Below, piece by piece: positions 6,119 to 13,009 of a DNA stretch of 23,518 nucleotides. The stretch's first letter is position 1. The number at the start of each line of letters is the position of its first letter. The translations under genes and the position numbers were made by a program. The stretch lies in NCBI GenBank assembly GCA_009885355.1, contig VFKW01000067.1, positions 1 to 23,518 of the forward strand, read 5' to 3'. The notes under the pieces are model-generated. The model worked only from the letters and a program-made list of their open reading frames with translations, searched no databases and was not told the origin of the DNA. This DNA is from Candidatus Berkelbacteria bacterium (GTDB taxonomy: Bacteria > Patescibacteriota > UBA1384 > VFKW01).

Positions 6119-7372
6119 ATGAACGAATCATTACTTTCAGCAAAAAAGATACTACAGGCTCATAATTCCAAAACGGGATTAAAGCCTAGTCTCGTCAACA
6201 GATCGCCCGGCCGAGTAGAGGTTATGGGGCGACACCTCGATTATATGGTCGAGAAGGTTGTGACATTCTCGACCGAACAGGCAATCTGGCTCAGTTTTGC
6301 TCCTAACAATAGCGGTAGAATTACCGCTTACAGCGAGCAATGGGGACCAACTTCCTGTATCTCAATCACACTCGACAAAATCCGGTCTGATAGCTTCAAT
6401 CTTCGAGGATACACTTCAAAAGAAAAAATGATCTACGCTATTTTGCGCATTTTCTTCGAAGATTACAATGTTATTCCGAGTGGAGGAGATATCTATATCG
6501 ACTCCGACATTCCCACTGCCGCCGGCGTATCAAGTTCAGCAGCTTATGGATGCGCTTTAGTGGAACTGTGCAATCAAATCATGCTTAATGGCAAGCTCTC
6601 AAGAATGACCGTTGCCAAAATCGAGCAAAAAGCCGAACACTTATGCGGCAGCAATGTTGGCCTCTTGGACCAGATAGGATGCCTTGAGGGCAGAGAGGGT
6701 CATGTAATTCGCTTTGATCCCCATACAGGGGAAATCAAGCTAATCCCATGGCCAAAGGATATCGGAGCTGCCGTATTATTCACCGGCTGCCCCCGCAAGC
6801 TTGGTGAAACCTGCTATGGAGATCGCAGAATAGAATCCGAAAATGCACTCCATATAACCAGAAAATATCTGGGCCAAGACGACCTTCTTCTCCGCAATAT
6901 CACCGACGACAATGCAGTCATGCTAAATCCCGACCTGACGCCTATGCACATAAGACGCTATCGCCACCTTAGAAGCGAAATCCTGCGTGTGAGCTCGTTC
7001 TGGAAATGGCTAAAAGATGATTATTACCGAACTGAAGGCGAATGCGATAGAGATAAATTCGCTAACATGGTTTTCGCAAGTCATCTAAGTATCACAAATG
7101 ATTATGAAGTAGGGCACATATCAAACTCAATTGCTGTCCAAGCTGCTTCAAAAATCGACAAAAACCTTGGCGCCGCCCTCATGGGCGCCGGCTGTGGAGG
7201 GTCCAATGTTGGATTCTTTAAAAAAAACGAAGAAGACTCATTAGAGCAAAAAGCTGCCGAATGGCTCAGTTCCTACTGTGAACATATCGGATCAGTAGAA
7301 CGTATCCCAATCCAAGAACCACTCGTTCTTGTCACCAGCCCATCAAACGGCCTGGAAACTTTCCACGTCTAA
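6119..7372 (+). CDS. Galactokinase-like GHMP sugar kinase
   Basis: GHMP kinases phosphorylate small sugars or alcohols with ATP. The three family motifs are in order: GRVEVMGRHLDY (31-42), PTAAGVSSSAAYG (132-144, the phosphate loop) and GAALMGAGCGGSNVGF (351-366). GLLDQ (181-185) carries the likely catalytic Asp184. SHLSITNDYEVG (321-332) matches the galactokinase-specific segment. At the sugar-binding motif, galactokinases usually have GEHTDY; here the glutamate is Arg38 while His39 and Asp41 remain, and the following glycines are replaced by MVEKVV. The substrate may therefore differ from galactose. The length of 417 residues is normal. ATG 6119 is 8 bases after AAGGAG (6105-6110). A second ATG at 6115 lies 4 bases after it and opens a 16-codon out-of-frame ORF. 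A strong terminator follows. Confidence 0.85.
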   Translation: MNESLLSAKKILQAHNSKTGLKPSLVNRSPGRVEVMGRHLDYMVEKVVTFSTEQAIWLSFAPNNSGRITAYSEQWGPTSCISITLDKIRSDSFNLRGYTSKEKMIYAILRIFFEDYNVIPSGGDIYIDSDIPTAAGVSSSAAYGCALVELCNQIMLNGKLSRMTVAKIEQKAEHLCGSNVGLLDQIGCLEGREGHVIRFDPHTGEIKLIPWPKDIGAAVLFTGCPRKLGETCYGDRRIESENALHITRKYLGQDDLLLRNITDDNAVMLNPDLTPMHIRRYRHLRSEILRVSSFWKWLKDDYYRTEGECDRDKFANMVFASHLSITNDYEVGHISNSIAVQAASKIDKNLGAALMGAGCGGSNVGFFKKNEEDSLEQKAAEWLSSYCEHIGSVERIPIQEPLVLVTSPSNGLETFHV

Positions 7373-7380
7373 ACCCTTAT

Positions 7381-7405
7381 GGTCTCGCTCGCGAGACCTA
7401 TTTTT
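7381..7405 (+). terminator. Terminator between the two convergent GHMP genes
   Basis: GGTCTCG (7381-7387), a four-base CTCG loop and CGAGACC (7392-7398) form a perfect stem, followed by TATTTTTAT. The U tract is on the plus strand, so it ends the galactokinase-like transcript. Confidence 0.85.
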
Positions 7406-7408
7406 ATA

Positions 7409-9268
7409 CTAAATTTTAGAACTACCTATATTTTCAATTATCGCCAATTTAATATTTTTTAGATCCGCCCCGATCGAATAATCTTCATACATGCCGCCAT
7501 GAATAGTAAAATTTATCTTATGCAATTTATTTTTTTCTAAAGCTTTATTTAGTGGAATCACGATTTTACTTTGCAGATCATACCGATTATTACCATAAGC
7601 TGTATTTGCCAATGTCCCATTTCCGATCTTGCAATCAACACTTTCAATAATCTTTTTCAAAATATCAATCGTCGCTTTAGTAGATGGAATATCCTTTGAC
7701 GACAATACCTCGCCTTTTATTATAATTTTTCGTTCGACTTCATCTAGAACCAAATCAAAATTCTTATATATTTCTTCCTTTTTAGAGCAGTCAATTATTT
7801 TTTTCTCTGATTTACCTTGGCAATAGCTGATCAAAGCTAAACACTCAGTCGATGTAAACTCAGAATATATATTTTCACTCAAATATTGCTCGACTATCAA
7901 TCCATCTTCACTATATCCATCAATCCAACTCGCCCAGTCTAAATATATATTTTTTCCTGTCTCTTTTGCCATTTTTGAAATCTCACTATTGATATTTTCC
8001 GGCATCATTCCGGCCGGTCCGGTAAATACTAAATGTCCGCCTTTTCCAATTCCCTCGATCAATGACGCCGCCATATTGTATTCATTATTATCAGCCACCA
8101 TCGTATCCAATTTTTCCAACACTTTGTCCAAAAGGGGAGTCGAGTGACCTAAAAAATGATCCAAATCTTTGATTTGTCGCACTGTATAGAAAAATTTTTG
8201 CATATTTTCCTGATCAGGACCCAAATTAAACATTTCGTTAAATGATAACAATAATTTCACCGCCAGCATTTTAAAAATCTTTATATATGGTTCATAGGCA
8301 TTTTTCTCTTTGCTTAGAAATCCGAAAATATGCGCAAATTCATCAGCAATGATTTTTTTGCCCAAAAGCTCATGTTCTACAGAGTTTTTCAACCCCTTCA
8401 TATCCGTACTAGCTTTCAGAAAAATTCGAAAGATGCTTTCCGTATTGATCAAATGACCGCTATAAACTCTCGCCATATCAACCGGCCAAGGCTGAGGCAT
8501 TCTGGACAAGAAAATTTCTTCCATTTTTCCACCCCAATAATATGCCTTATCTATAAATTCACATTGAGTATCATTTGCATTTTCTTCCATCAACTCGCTT
8601 ACATTATCCGAAAAATATAAAATCGGATATGCTGTTTTCAAAAATGCCGCAAAACTAGTCGCTCCAGAAGAATGTCCAGACCTAGAGATAGCCATCAATC
8701 TCCAAGCCAAACGAAAAGTCTTCCAAAAGTTTTTATTCCCCTCATCATCCAACAATTCCTGCACTGGCTCATCTTCCCATTTTTTCACTTCTTGAATCGT
8801 CAAATTTTTTGACAAAATCATCATCGCCGTTGCCAAACAGCTCATCAACGTGCCAGCTGTTCCCAATCCTCCTCCGCAGTGCGATTCACTCAAAATATGG
8901 ATCCGAAAGCCTTTGATTTTGCCAGTTTTTTCCAACTGAGGCCAGTATTCCTTTAAAAAACGATTCAATCGAGTTTCTTTTATATGGTCATACTTAATAT
9001 CATCAAATTCTCTAGTAATTGTATTGTAACCATAAAGTTTATCCGCAAAGCAAAATTTTTCTTCATCGATAATTTCCAAACCTACCAGATTCTTTGTCGG
9101 CAGTTTTTGTTGGATCGATAATCCACCAAAAAAGCGGGCATAAGCGCCCACCCAGAAAAAACTATCAGATGTTGAGACCACGATTTGGCACCTAGAAAAA
9201 AAGTCCTCATATACCTTGGGTAAATTTTCCCGAATAGTCTTCGAATTAATTACACCACGTTTTTCCAT
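7409..9268 (-). CDS. Large divergent GHMP-kinase-like protein with extra C-terminal domain
   Basis: The 619-residue protein has no close relative that I recognise, but three segments recall GHMP kinases. VSTSDSFFWVGAYARFFGG (31-49) resembles motif 1 (usually PGxxxxxGEHAxxxGG). SHCGGGLGTAGTLMSCLA (129-146) matches the ATP phosphate loop. A late glycine segment IGKGGHLVFTGPAG (407-420) could be motif 3. SRSGHSSGATSF (195-206) sits where the catalytic Asp normally occurs (HGxxSGxD), and here it is Thr. Residues about 505-612 form a separate region, with TKATIDILKKIIE, RYDLQSKIVIPLNKAL and a closing GGMYEDYSI. This helix-helix-hairpin order could be a winged helix of the OmpR C-terminal kind, with low certainty. 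GGAGG (9273-9277) is 4 bases before the ATG. It could be a sugar kinase, a pseudo-kinase or a sugar-sensing regulator. Confidence 0.7.
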   Translation of the reverse strand: MEKRGVINSKTIRENLPKVYEDFFSRCQIVVSTSDSFFWVGAYARFFGGLSIQQKLPTKNLVGLEIIDEEKFCFADKLYGYNTITREFDDIKYDHIKETRLNRFLKEYWPQLEKTGKIKGFRIHILSESHCGGGLGTAGTLMSCLATAMMILSKNLTIQEVKKWEDEPVQELLDDEGNKNFWKTFRLAWRLMAISRSGHSSGATSFAAFLKTAYPILYFSDNVSELMEENANDTQCEFIDKAYYWGGKMEEIFLSRMPQPWPVDMARVYSGHLINTESIFRIFLKASTDMKGLKNSVEHELLGKKIIADEFAHIFGFLSKEKNAYEPYIKIFKMLAVKLLLSFNEMFNLGPDQENMQKFFYTVRQIKDLDHFLGHSTPLLDKVLEKLDTMVADNNEYNMAASLIEGIGKGGHLVFTGPAGMMPENINSEISKMAKETGKNIYLDWASWIDGYSEDGLIVEQYLSENIYSEFTSTECLALISYCQGKSEKKIIDCSKKEEIYKNFDLVLDEVERKIIIKGEVLSSKDIPSTKATIDILKKIIESVDCKIGNGTLANTAYGNNRYDLQSKIVIPLNKALEKNKLHKINFTIHGGMYEDYSIGADLKNIKLAIIENIGSSKI

Positions 9269-9289
9269 ATTGCCTCCGATATAACCCGA

Positions 9290-9317
9290 ATTATACGCTG
9301 ATTTTAAAAAAAGTCAA
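9290..9317 (-). promoter_or_regulatory. Promoter of the large GHMP-like gene
   Basis: On the minus strand TTGACT (plus 9312-9317) and TATAAT (plus 9290-9295) are separated by 16 bases. The start codon at 9268 lies about 20 bases after the -10 box. The 232-base gap to the DUF362 gene holds this promoter, the opposing promoter and a dyad, and nothing else that I can identify. Confidence 0.65.
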
Positions 9318-9427
9318 GCCCTTTAGAGCTATTTCTACTATTATCTACTTATTTCCCAAACATTTCCATACGTTATTCATTCTTAATTTTCCCCATATTA
9401 TTTGGCAAATATAAACCACCTCGATCC

Positions 9428-9457
9428 TTGTACAATCTATCCTCTATCTGATACAAT
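9428..9457 (+). promoter_or_regulatory. Promoter of the DUF362 gene
   Basis: TTGTAC at 9428-9433 and TACAAT at 9452-9457 are separated by 18 bases. The -10 box lies between the arms of a perfect dyad (9444-9473). The leader to ATG 9501 is about 37 bases with AGAGG at 9491-9495 as ribosome site. Confidence 0.5.
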
Positions 9458-9473
9458 GCAGCTAATCAGATAG
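9444..9473. promoter_or_regulatory. Operator-like inverted repeat over the -10 box and start site
   Basis: CTATCTGAT (9444-9452) and ATCAGATAG (9465-9473) are perfect 9-base inverted copies spaced by 12 bases, so their centres are 21 bases apart, two helical turns. The dyad brackets the TACAAT box of the DUF362 promoter. This is the layout expected for a dimeric repressor site. No U-run follows, so a terminator is unlikely. Confidence 0.55.
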
Positions 9474-9500
9474 TCTGTATATTAGTAAAAAGAGGTAAAT

Positions 9501-10511
9501 ATGAAATCCAAAGTATTTTATTCTAAAAATGATTTTACCAAAATCATTAAATTATTACCAAAAAACCTAAAAGGTAAAACCGGCCTCAAAGTTCATGTTG
9601 GTGAAATGGGCTGCGAGACTTATCTAAATCCAGATTATGTCAAAGCGGTTTATAATGAATTACAAAAAACCAATTCCAACGTGTCCATGATCGAATGCAA
9701 TGTTCTGTATCGCGGCAGCCGCACTAACCAAAAAGACCATCTCGAAACGGCCAAATCCCACGGTTTTGATTTTGCCCCCCTTGATATTTGCGATGGAGAG
9801 CAGGGGAATGACGATTGGGAAATCATCATCAATCAAAAACATTTCGATTCCATATTCGTCGGCAAAAATCTCCAAGACTATCAAAATATGATTACTATCA
9901 GTCATTTCAAAGGCCACGGCGGCAACGGTTTTGGCGGGGCTTTAAAAAATATCGGCATGGGACTCGGTTCAAGAAAAGGGAAAATGGCCATGCATAGCGC
10001 CTTCAATCTCACAATAGATAAAAATCTGTGTGTCGGTTGTAGCACTTGTGCAAAAAAATGCAACGCCAACGCTATTGAAATAATAAATGAAAAAGCTCAT
10101 ATCGATTTTACCAAATGCATCCGCTGCGCCGGCTGCATCGCCAATTGCCCGCTCGGCGCCGTCCAAATCCCCTGGGGCGACGGCTCGGCAATGGAATTAC
10201 AGGAAAGGATTGTCGAATATTGTTATGGCATCATCAAAAAGATCAATTCACCCTTTTATATCAATGTATTAGAAAATATAACCCCGCTATGTGACTGTTA
10301 TGGCGTCAAACAAAAAACAATTTCCGATAATTTAGGCTTTTTAGCTTCCACCGACCCAATCGCCATCGATCAAGCCAGTTTTGATATCCTAAACAAAACC
10401 TTAAATAAAGACATTTTTCAAGACCTCCACAAGATAGACGCCACCCGCCAATTATCATACGGCCAAGAGTTAAAATTAGGCCGTAGAGATTATGAATTGA
10501 TCAAAATATGA
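9501..10511 (+). CDS. DUF362 protein with two [4Fe-4S] ferredoxin clusters
   Basis: The N-terminal 165 residues match DUF362, including the VHVGEMGCETYLNP start and the glycine-rich FKGHGGNGFGGALKNIGMGL segment (136-155). A bacterial ferredoxin-like domain follows. Cluster 1 is Cys177, Cys180, Cys183, Cys187 (CVGCSTCAKKC, then Asn in place of the common Pro). Cluster 2 is Cys206, Cys209, Cys212, Cys216 (CIRCAGCIANCP). A DUF362-type tail with CDCYG and DPIAIDQASFDIL closes the 336 residues, the common length for this fusion. The reaction is unknown; the clusters point to electron transfer in an oxygen-poor cell. ATG 9501 follows AGAGG by 5 bases. It ends in TGA, which argues for the standard code. 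Its promoter carries an operator-like dyad. Confidence 0.92.
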   Translation: MKSKVFYSKNDFTKIIKLLPKNLKGKTGLKVHVGEMGCETYLNPDYVKAVYNELQKTNSNVSMIECNVLYRGSRTNQKDHLETAKSHGFDFAPLDICDGEQGNDDWEIIINQKHFDSIFVGKNLQDYQNMITISHFKGHGGNGFGGALKNIGMGLGSRKGKMAMHSAFNLTIDKNLCVGCSTCAKKCNANAIEIINEKAHIDFTKCIRCAGCIANCPLGAVQIPWGDGSAMELQERIVEYCYGIIKKINSPFYINVLENITPLCDCYGVKQKTISDNLGFLASTDPIAIDQASFDILNKTLNKDIFQDLHKIDATRQLSYGQELKLGRRDYELIKI

Positions 10512-10532
10512 ACTATATACCTCGGCCAATAT

Positions 10533-11240
10533 CTATTTTTTTAGAGTCATAGGAATCTTTATTTCCTCAAAATTAGTTCCATCAGCCGACATAGATTGAT
10601 TTTTAAATAAAAATCTACTCGCTCCGGCAGCATATTTACCGGTAACCGCCACTGAAGATGTTTTAAAGACAATCGAATCGCCAAATTGCCCAAATAAAAT
10701 TTCTTTATATGGAAAACGTGCCACAAAATAATTAAACCCGGGCCCGCCAGAAACCAATTTACCATTCACATTCACTCGGCCATCATCCTCTTTCTTCAAA
10801 GGCTTGCCATAAAAACTCATATCCGTATTCGTCTCAAATCCGCCCGGATTTTTATTACCATTGCCATCAAAATAATTAACATCAAAATCAAGATAAAAAA
10901 CCACTCCGGTTAAAAGATCTTTATTATAACTAGGTAATGGCTTATTTTTTTCTGGCAATTTAGCTGCTAAATCATAACGGATAAACAAATCTTTTTTATC
11001 CGTCGCAAACGAGATTTTATCAATCTTCAAAAAATCCAATTTATAAGCCTCTTCATCCTGCCCACAGCAACGCGTCCAATCGCTCACATCAGATTTCACA
11101 ACCAAATCCATTTTTGGCACATTTACCATTTTTTTTATTTCAACCTTATCTTTTTTAAATATCGACGCCCCAAATACGATAAAAAGCAGGCCGACCAAAA
11201 CCAAAGTCACCAAATTATTTTTCGATATTTTACCAATCAT
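10533..11240 (-). CDS. N-terminally anchored extracellular protein
   Basis: A 235-residue protein with one membrane helix (about residues 9-27) after MIGKISKNN, so residues from about 30 on should lie outside the membrane. The outer part reads as a beta-rich domain: VVKSDVSDWTRC, DKISFATDKKDLFIRYDL, VVFYLDFDVNYFDGNGNKNPGG and FVARFPYKEILFGQFGDSIVFK. The opening D-x-x-D-W and the later strand with alternating hydrophobic residues loosely recall CBM9-like carbohydrate-binding domains; this is a guess. CC at residues 58-59 is unusual. AAGGAA (plus 11246-11251) lies 5 bases before the ATG. The gene converges on the DUF362 gene with 21 bases between the stop codons and no clear terminator. Confidence 0.7.
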   Translation of the reverse strand: MIGKISKNNLVTLVLVGLLFIVFGASIFKKDKVEIKKMVNVPKMDLVVKSDVSDWTRCCGQDEEAYKLDFLKIDKISFATDKKDLFIRYDLAAKLPEKNKPLPSYNKDLLTGVVFYLDFDVNYFDGNGNKNPGGFETNTDMSFYGKPLKKEDDGRVNVNGKLVSGGPGFNYFVARFPYKEILFGQFGDSIVFKTSSVAVTGKYAAGASRFLFKNQSMSADGTNFEEIKIPMTLKK

Positions 11241-11258
11241 ATTTATTCCTTCATTACC

Positions 11259-11286
11259 ATAATAAACTAAATACCAAAATACACAA
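11259..11286 (-). promoter_or_regulatory. Possible promoter for the minus-strand anchored protein
   Basis: On the minus strand TATTAT (plus 11259-11264) is a good -10 box. The -35 candidate TTGTGT (plus 11281-11286) with a 16-base spacer is weak. It lies beside the heptamer array at 11302. Confidence 0.3.
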
Positions 11287-11301
11287 ATCCACCCCTTAAT
11301 G

Positions 11302-11351
11302 CTAACTACTAACTACTAACTACTAACTACTAACTACTAACTACTAACTAC
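11302..11351. repeat. Perfect heptamer tandem array, 7 copies of CTAACTA
   Basis: Seven exact copies of CTAACTA run from 11302 to 11350, and the next base continues the pattern. The array lies in the divergent gap between two anchored-protein genes, just before the TTGACT box at 11359. Perfect copies suggest recent slippage or expansion. Confidence 0.95.
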
Positions 11352-11358
11352 CACGCAT

Positions 11359-11386
11359 TTGACTTTTACTCTACTTGTTATAGAAT
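11359..11386 (+). promoter_or_regulatory. Promoter of the Ca-loop anchored protein
   Basis: TTGACT at 11359-11364 and TAGAAT at 11381-11386 are separated by 16 bases. The ATG at 11444 follows after a leader of about 50 bases. Confidence 0.55.
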
Positions 11387-11443
11387 AATTTTGTCGGCAC
11401 TTTTAGCTTGCATAATTATTTTATTCAAAAGAACGGCGGTTCA

Positions 11444-12358
11444 ATGTCCAAAAAAACACAACAAATCAAACAACTTCACAAAAGTGAAATAAAAAAACGT
11501 GTTTTCAGAACTTCCCTTCGTTTTGTAATTTTTTCAATAGTTTGCTTCACTATTTATTTATCATATCAATTCTTTGCAAGCCCCCAGGCGAAAGTCGCCA
11601 ACGCCTGTATCAACAACGAAAATGAAGCCAAGCAAGTCATTTCCAATCTTCCTGAAGTAAGTAAATATTTCAAAAAATTAGAAAATAGTATCAACAAGCC
11701 CTATATAAAAATCGATGTAAATTTTGGACATCAAAATGAAACGCGCGTCGGATATGCCTATGTCGGCCAGAAAACAGAAAATAACAGTCAACAAGTCTAT
11801 GCAAAATACGTCTTCTCGACTGGATGCAATGTCGAATTCCAAAAAGAACCCAACTCAGACCCAAAAATATATGGATTTGTGAACTTTATTTATAGATATA
11901 AAATGTCAGAAAATACCTATACAGACGAAACTACCACCTGTATAAATAAATTATCAAAAATGAAACAAGTCGATTTCGACAATGACGGTGAATTCGAATA
12001 CTTATATGGCTGCTACGTCGGCGGCATTTCAAATTCGGTTAACTATACTCTCTATAAATCAAAAATCGGTATTATTTACCCCGTTGATAGTTTCAAATCA
12101 GCCGGTGATTATGAAGAATTCGTCGATTTTAACGGCGACGGCTACTATGATATTGCCACCCCCGGCATCCTTATGTATGAAGGCGATTGCAAAGCAGATC
12201 AATGTTTCGCTCCTCACAAAGACAAAGAAGTAAAAGTATTACTCAAACGCTCTTATCATCGTCTCTGGAATCCAAAAACGGGCAAATTTGATCCACCCAT
12301 CAAAGCAGAAATCTACTTTGAAAAAAATTTCAAACGATACTTTATAAGTGATAAATAA
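11444..12358 (+). CDS. Anchored extracellular protein with two Ca-binding-like loops
   Basis: ATG 11444 gives 304 residues. The frame is open back to a TTG at 11408, but that has no ribosome site and lies too close to the promoter; GGCGGT at 11435-11440 may serve ATG 11444. A basic N-terminus (MSKKTQQIKQLHKSEIKKR) is followed by one membrane helix at about 26-46. The outer part holds two loops of the kind seen in EF-hand, dockerin and FG-GAP/VCBS repeats: VDFDNDGEFEYLYG (Asp177, Asp179, Asp181) and VDFNGDGYYDIATPG (Asp228, Asn230, Asp232, Asp236). These are likely to bind calcium and cap beta-propeller-type blades. Several cysteines (ACINN, TGCNV, TTCIN, YGC, GDCKADQC) may form disulfides. 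Its role is unknown; adhesion or surface display is plausible. Confidence 0.75.
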   Translation: MSKKTQQIKQLHKSEIKKRVFRTSLRFVIFSIVCFTIYLSYQFFASPQAKVANACINNENEAKQVISNLPEVSKYFKKLENSINKPYIKIDVNFGHQNETRVGYAYVGQKTENNSQQVYAKYVFSTGCNVEFQKEPNSDPKIYGFVNFIYRYKMSENTYTDETTTCINKLSKMKQVDFDNDGEFEYLYGCYVGGISNSVNYTLYKSKIGIIYPVDSFKSAGDYEEFVDFNGDGYYDIATPGILMYEGDCKADQCFAPHKDKEVKVLLKRSYHRLWNPKTGKFDPPIKAEIYFEKNFKRYFISDK

Positions 12359-12480
12359 TATTAAATTTCTCAATATTTTATAGACCAAATCGCGCAATGG
12401 CTCCTCTTTAATCATCCTAACCCTGTCCAAAAGCAGTTGAATAACCCAGAAATCTAATCAATTCTACTAATAATATAGTT

Positions 12481-12676
12481 GAGACCGCTGAAAAACCTAA
12501 TTATGGAAGTAAAAAATATATAATATTGTTCGAGCCCTGCCTACCGGCAGGCAGGTTGTCGAGAACTATTAGGCTTATACTTCTCGACTCGCTTTGACCC
12601 AAGGGGTCCCCATTGGGGCTCGCCCCGAAGGGGCCACTTAGTGGCTCGAAGAATAATTAGGTTTTTCAGCGGTCTC
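12481..12676. repeat. 196-bp nested inverted-repeat element
   Basis: Perfect 23-base inverted arms end the element: GAGACCGCTGAAAAACCTAA plus TTA at 12481-12503 and its complement at 12654-12676. A second concentric pair, TTCGAGCC (12529-12536) with GGCTCGAA (12643-12650), lies inside. Between them are further hairpins: CTGCC-TACC-GGCAG (12537-12550), GTCGAGAA (12558-12565) with TTCTCGAC (12581-12588), GACCC-AAG-GGGTC (12596-12608), GGGG-CTCG-CCCC (12615-12626) and GCCAC-TTA-GTGGC (12633-12645). No protein is encoded. It could be a miniature inverted-repeat mobile element or a structured RNA. No clear target-site duplication is visible. Confidence 0.8.
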
Positions 12677-12732
12677 TAATTGTAATTTGTAAAATTGTGA
12701 ATTTATTGAAAACTGCTCGTCATTTACATTTT

Positions 12733-12773
12733 TCGACCGTAGTCGATTCATCTTACGTGAAACCAAGGTTTCA
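12733..12773. repeat. Two small palindromes in the gap before the giant gene
   Basis: TCGAC-CGTA-GTCGA (12733-12746) and TGAAACC-AA-GGTTTCA (12758-12773) are perfect short hairpins. Neither is followed by a U-run. They add to the dense secondary structure of the 12359-13009 gap, which contains no credible gene. Confidence 0.6.
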
Positions 12774-12805
12774 AAATTGTATATTGGAATTTTATAGTTT
12801 CTTCT

Positions 12806-12847
12806 CATTATTCATTATTCTTTATTCCTTATTCTTTATTCATTATT
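12806..12847. repeat. Degenerate heptamer array, consensus C(A/T/C)TTATT
   Basis: Six adjacent heptamers read CATTATT, CATTATT, CTTTATT, CCTTATT, CTTTATT, CATTATT. The period is the same as in the CTAACTA array at 11302 though the sequence is different. Confidence 0.8.
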
Positions 12848-12862
12848 CCAACGCCAGATTAC

Positions 12863-12891
12863 AAGCCCCAAAAGGCCTCCTTGGGGGGCTT
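12863..12891. repeat. AAGCCCC hairpin
   Basis: AAGCCCC (12863-12869) pairs with GGGGCTT (12885-12891) around an interior that contains the self-complementary AGGCCT. It leads directly into the GCTTATT array. It could act as a terminator stem but the following U content is modest. Confidence 0.5.
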
Positions 12892-12917
12892 ATTGCTTAT
12901 TAGCTTACCAGCTTATT
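12888..12917. repeat. 7/8-base array, left flank of the giant gene
   Basis: The units GCTTATT, GCTTATT, AGCTTACC, AGCTTATT run without gaps. The reverse complement of the array at 20708-20753, on the far side of the giant gene, has the same units in the same order with one more octamer, so the two form a long-range inverted repeat. Confidence 0.75.
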
Positions 12918-12918
12918 A

Positions 12919-12942
12919 GCCCCAACGGGGCCCCTTCGGGGC
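12919..12942 (+). promoter_or_regulatory. Two mutually exclusive GC hairpins upstream of the giant gene
   Basis: GCCCC-AAC-GGGGC (12919-12931) and GCCCC-TTC-GGGGC (12930-12942) overlap by two bases, so only one can form fully; a longer AGCCCC/GGGGCT stem (12918-12943) is a third option. The second contains the very stable C(UUCG)G tetraloop. TTAATTCTTA follows, a weak U tract. It may be a terminator that insulates the giant gene, or part of an attenuator. Confidence 0.45.
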
Positions 12943-12963
12943 TTAATTCTTACGCGCTTTTAT

Positions 12964-12980
12964 GCTACTATATAAGTAGC
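12964..12980 (+). promoter_or_regulatory. Possible -10 region and dyad before the giant gene
   Basis: GCTACT (12964-12969) and AGTAGC (12975-12980) form a 6-base dyad around ATATA. TATATA at 12969-12974 is the only credible -10 box near the giant gene, but I find no good -35 box at the right distance, so this is a weak call. Confidence 0.3.
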
Positions 12981-13009
12981 TACTTTTGTAATTATTTTTG
13001 GGAGTGCCT

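Noticed and set aside
6115..6165. A 16-codon ORF starting 4 bases before the galactokinase-like start
   Set aside because: It is more likely an alternative ATG in ATGAATGA than a leader peptide; the spacing of AAGGAG favours ATG 6119. Not called as a gene.
11302..11351. Possible CRISPR array
   Set aside because: The units are 7 bases with no spacers, and no cas gene is near. It is a simple tandem array.
12525..12545. GTTCGAGCCC resembles a tRNA T-arm
   Set aside because: No acceptor stem, D-arm or anticodon arm can be built around it; the bases belong to the nested inverted-repeat element.
12697..12903. Plus-strand frame of 68 codons in the gap before the giant gene
   Set aside because: It runs through the heptamer array and hairpins, has no ribosome site, and its translation reflects the repeats (FFSLFIILYSLFFIHYS).
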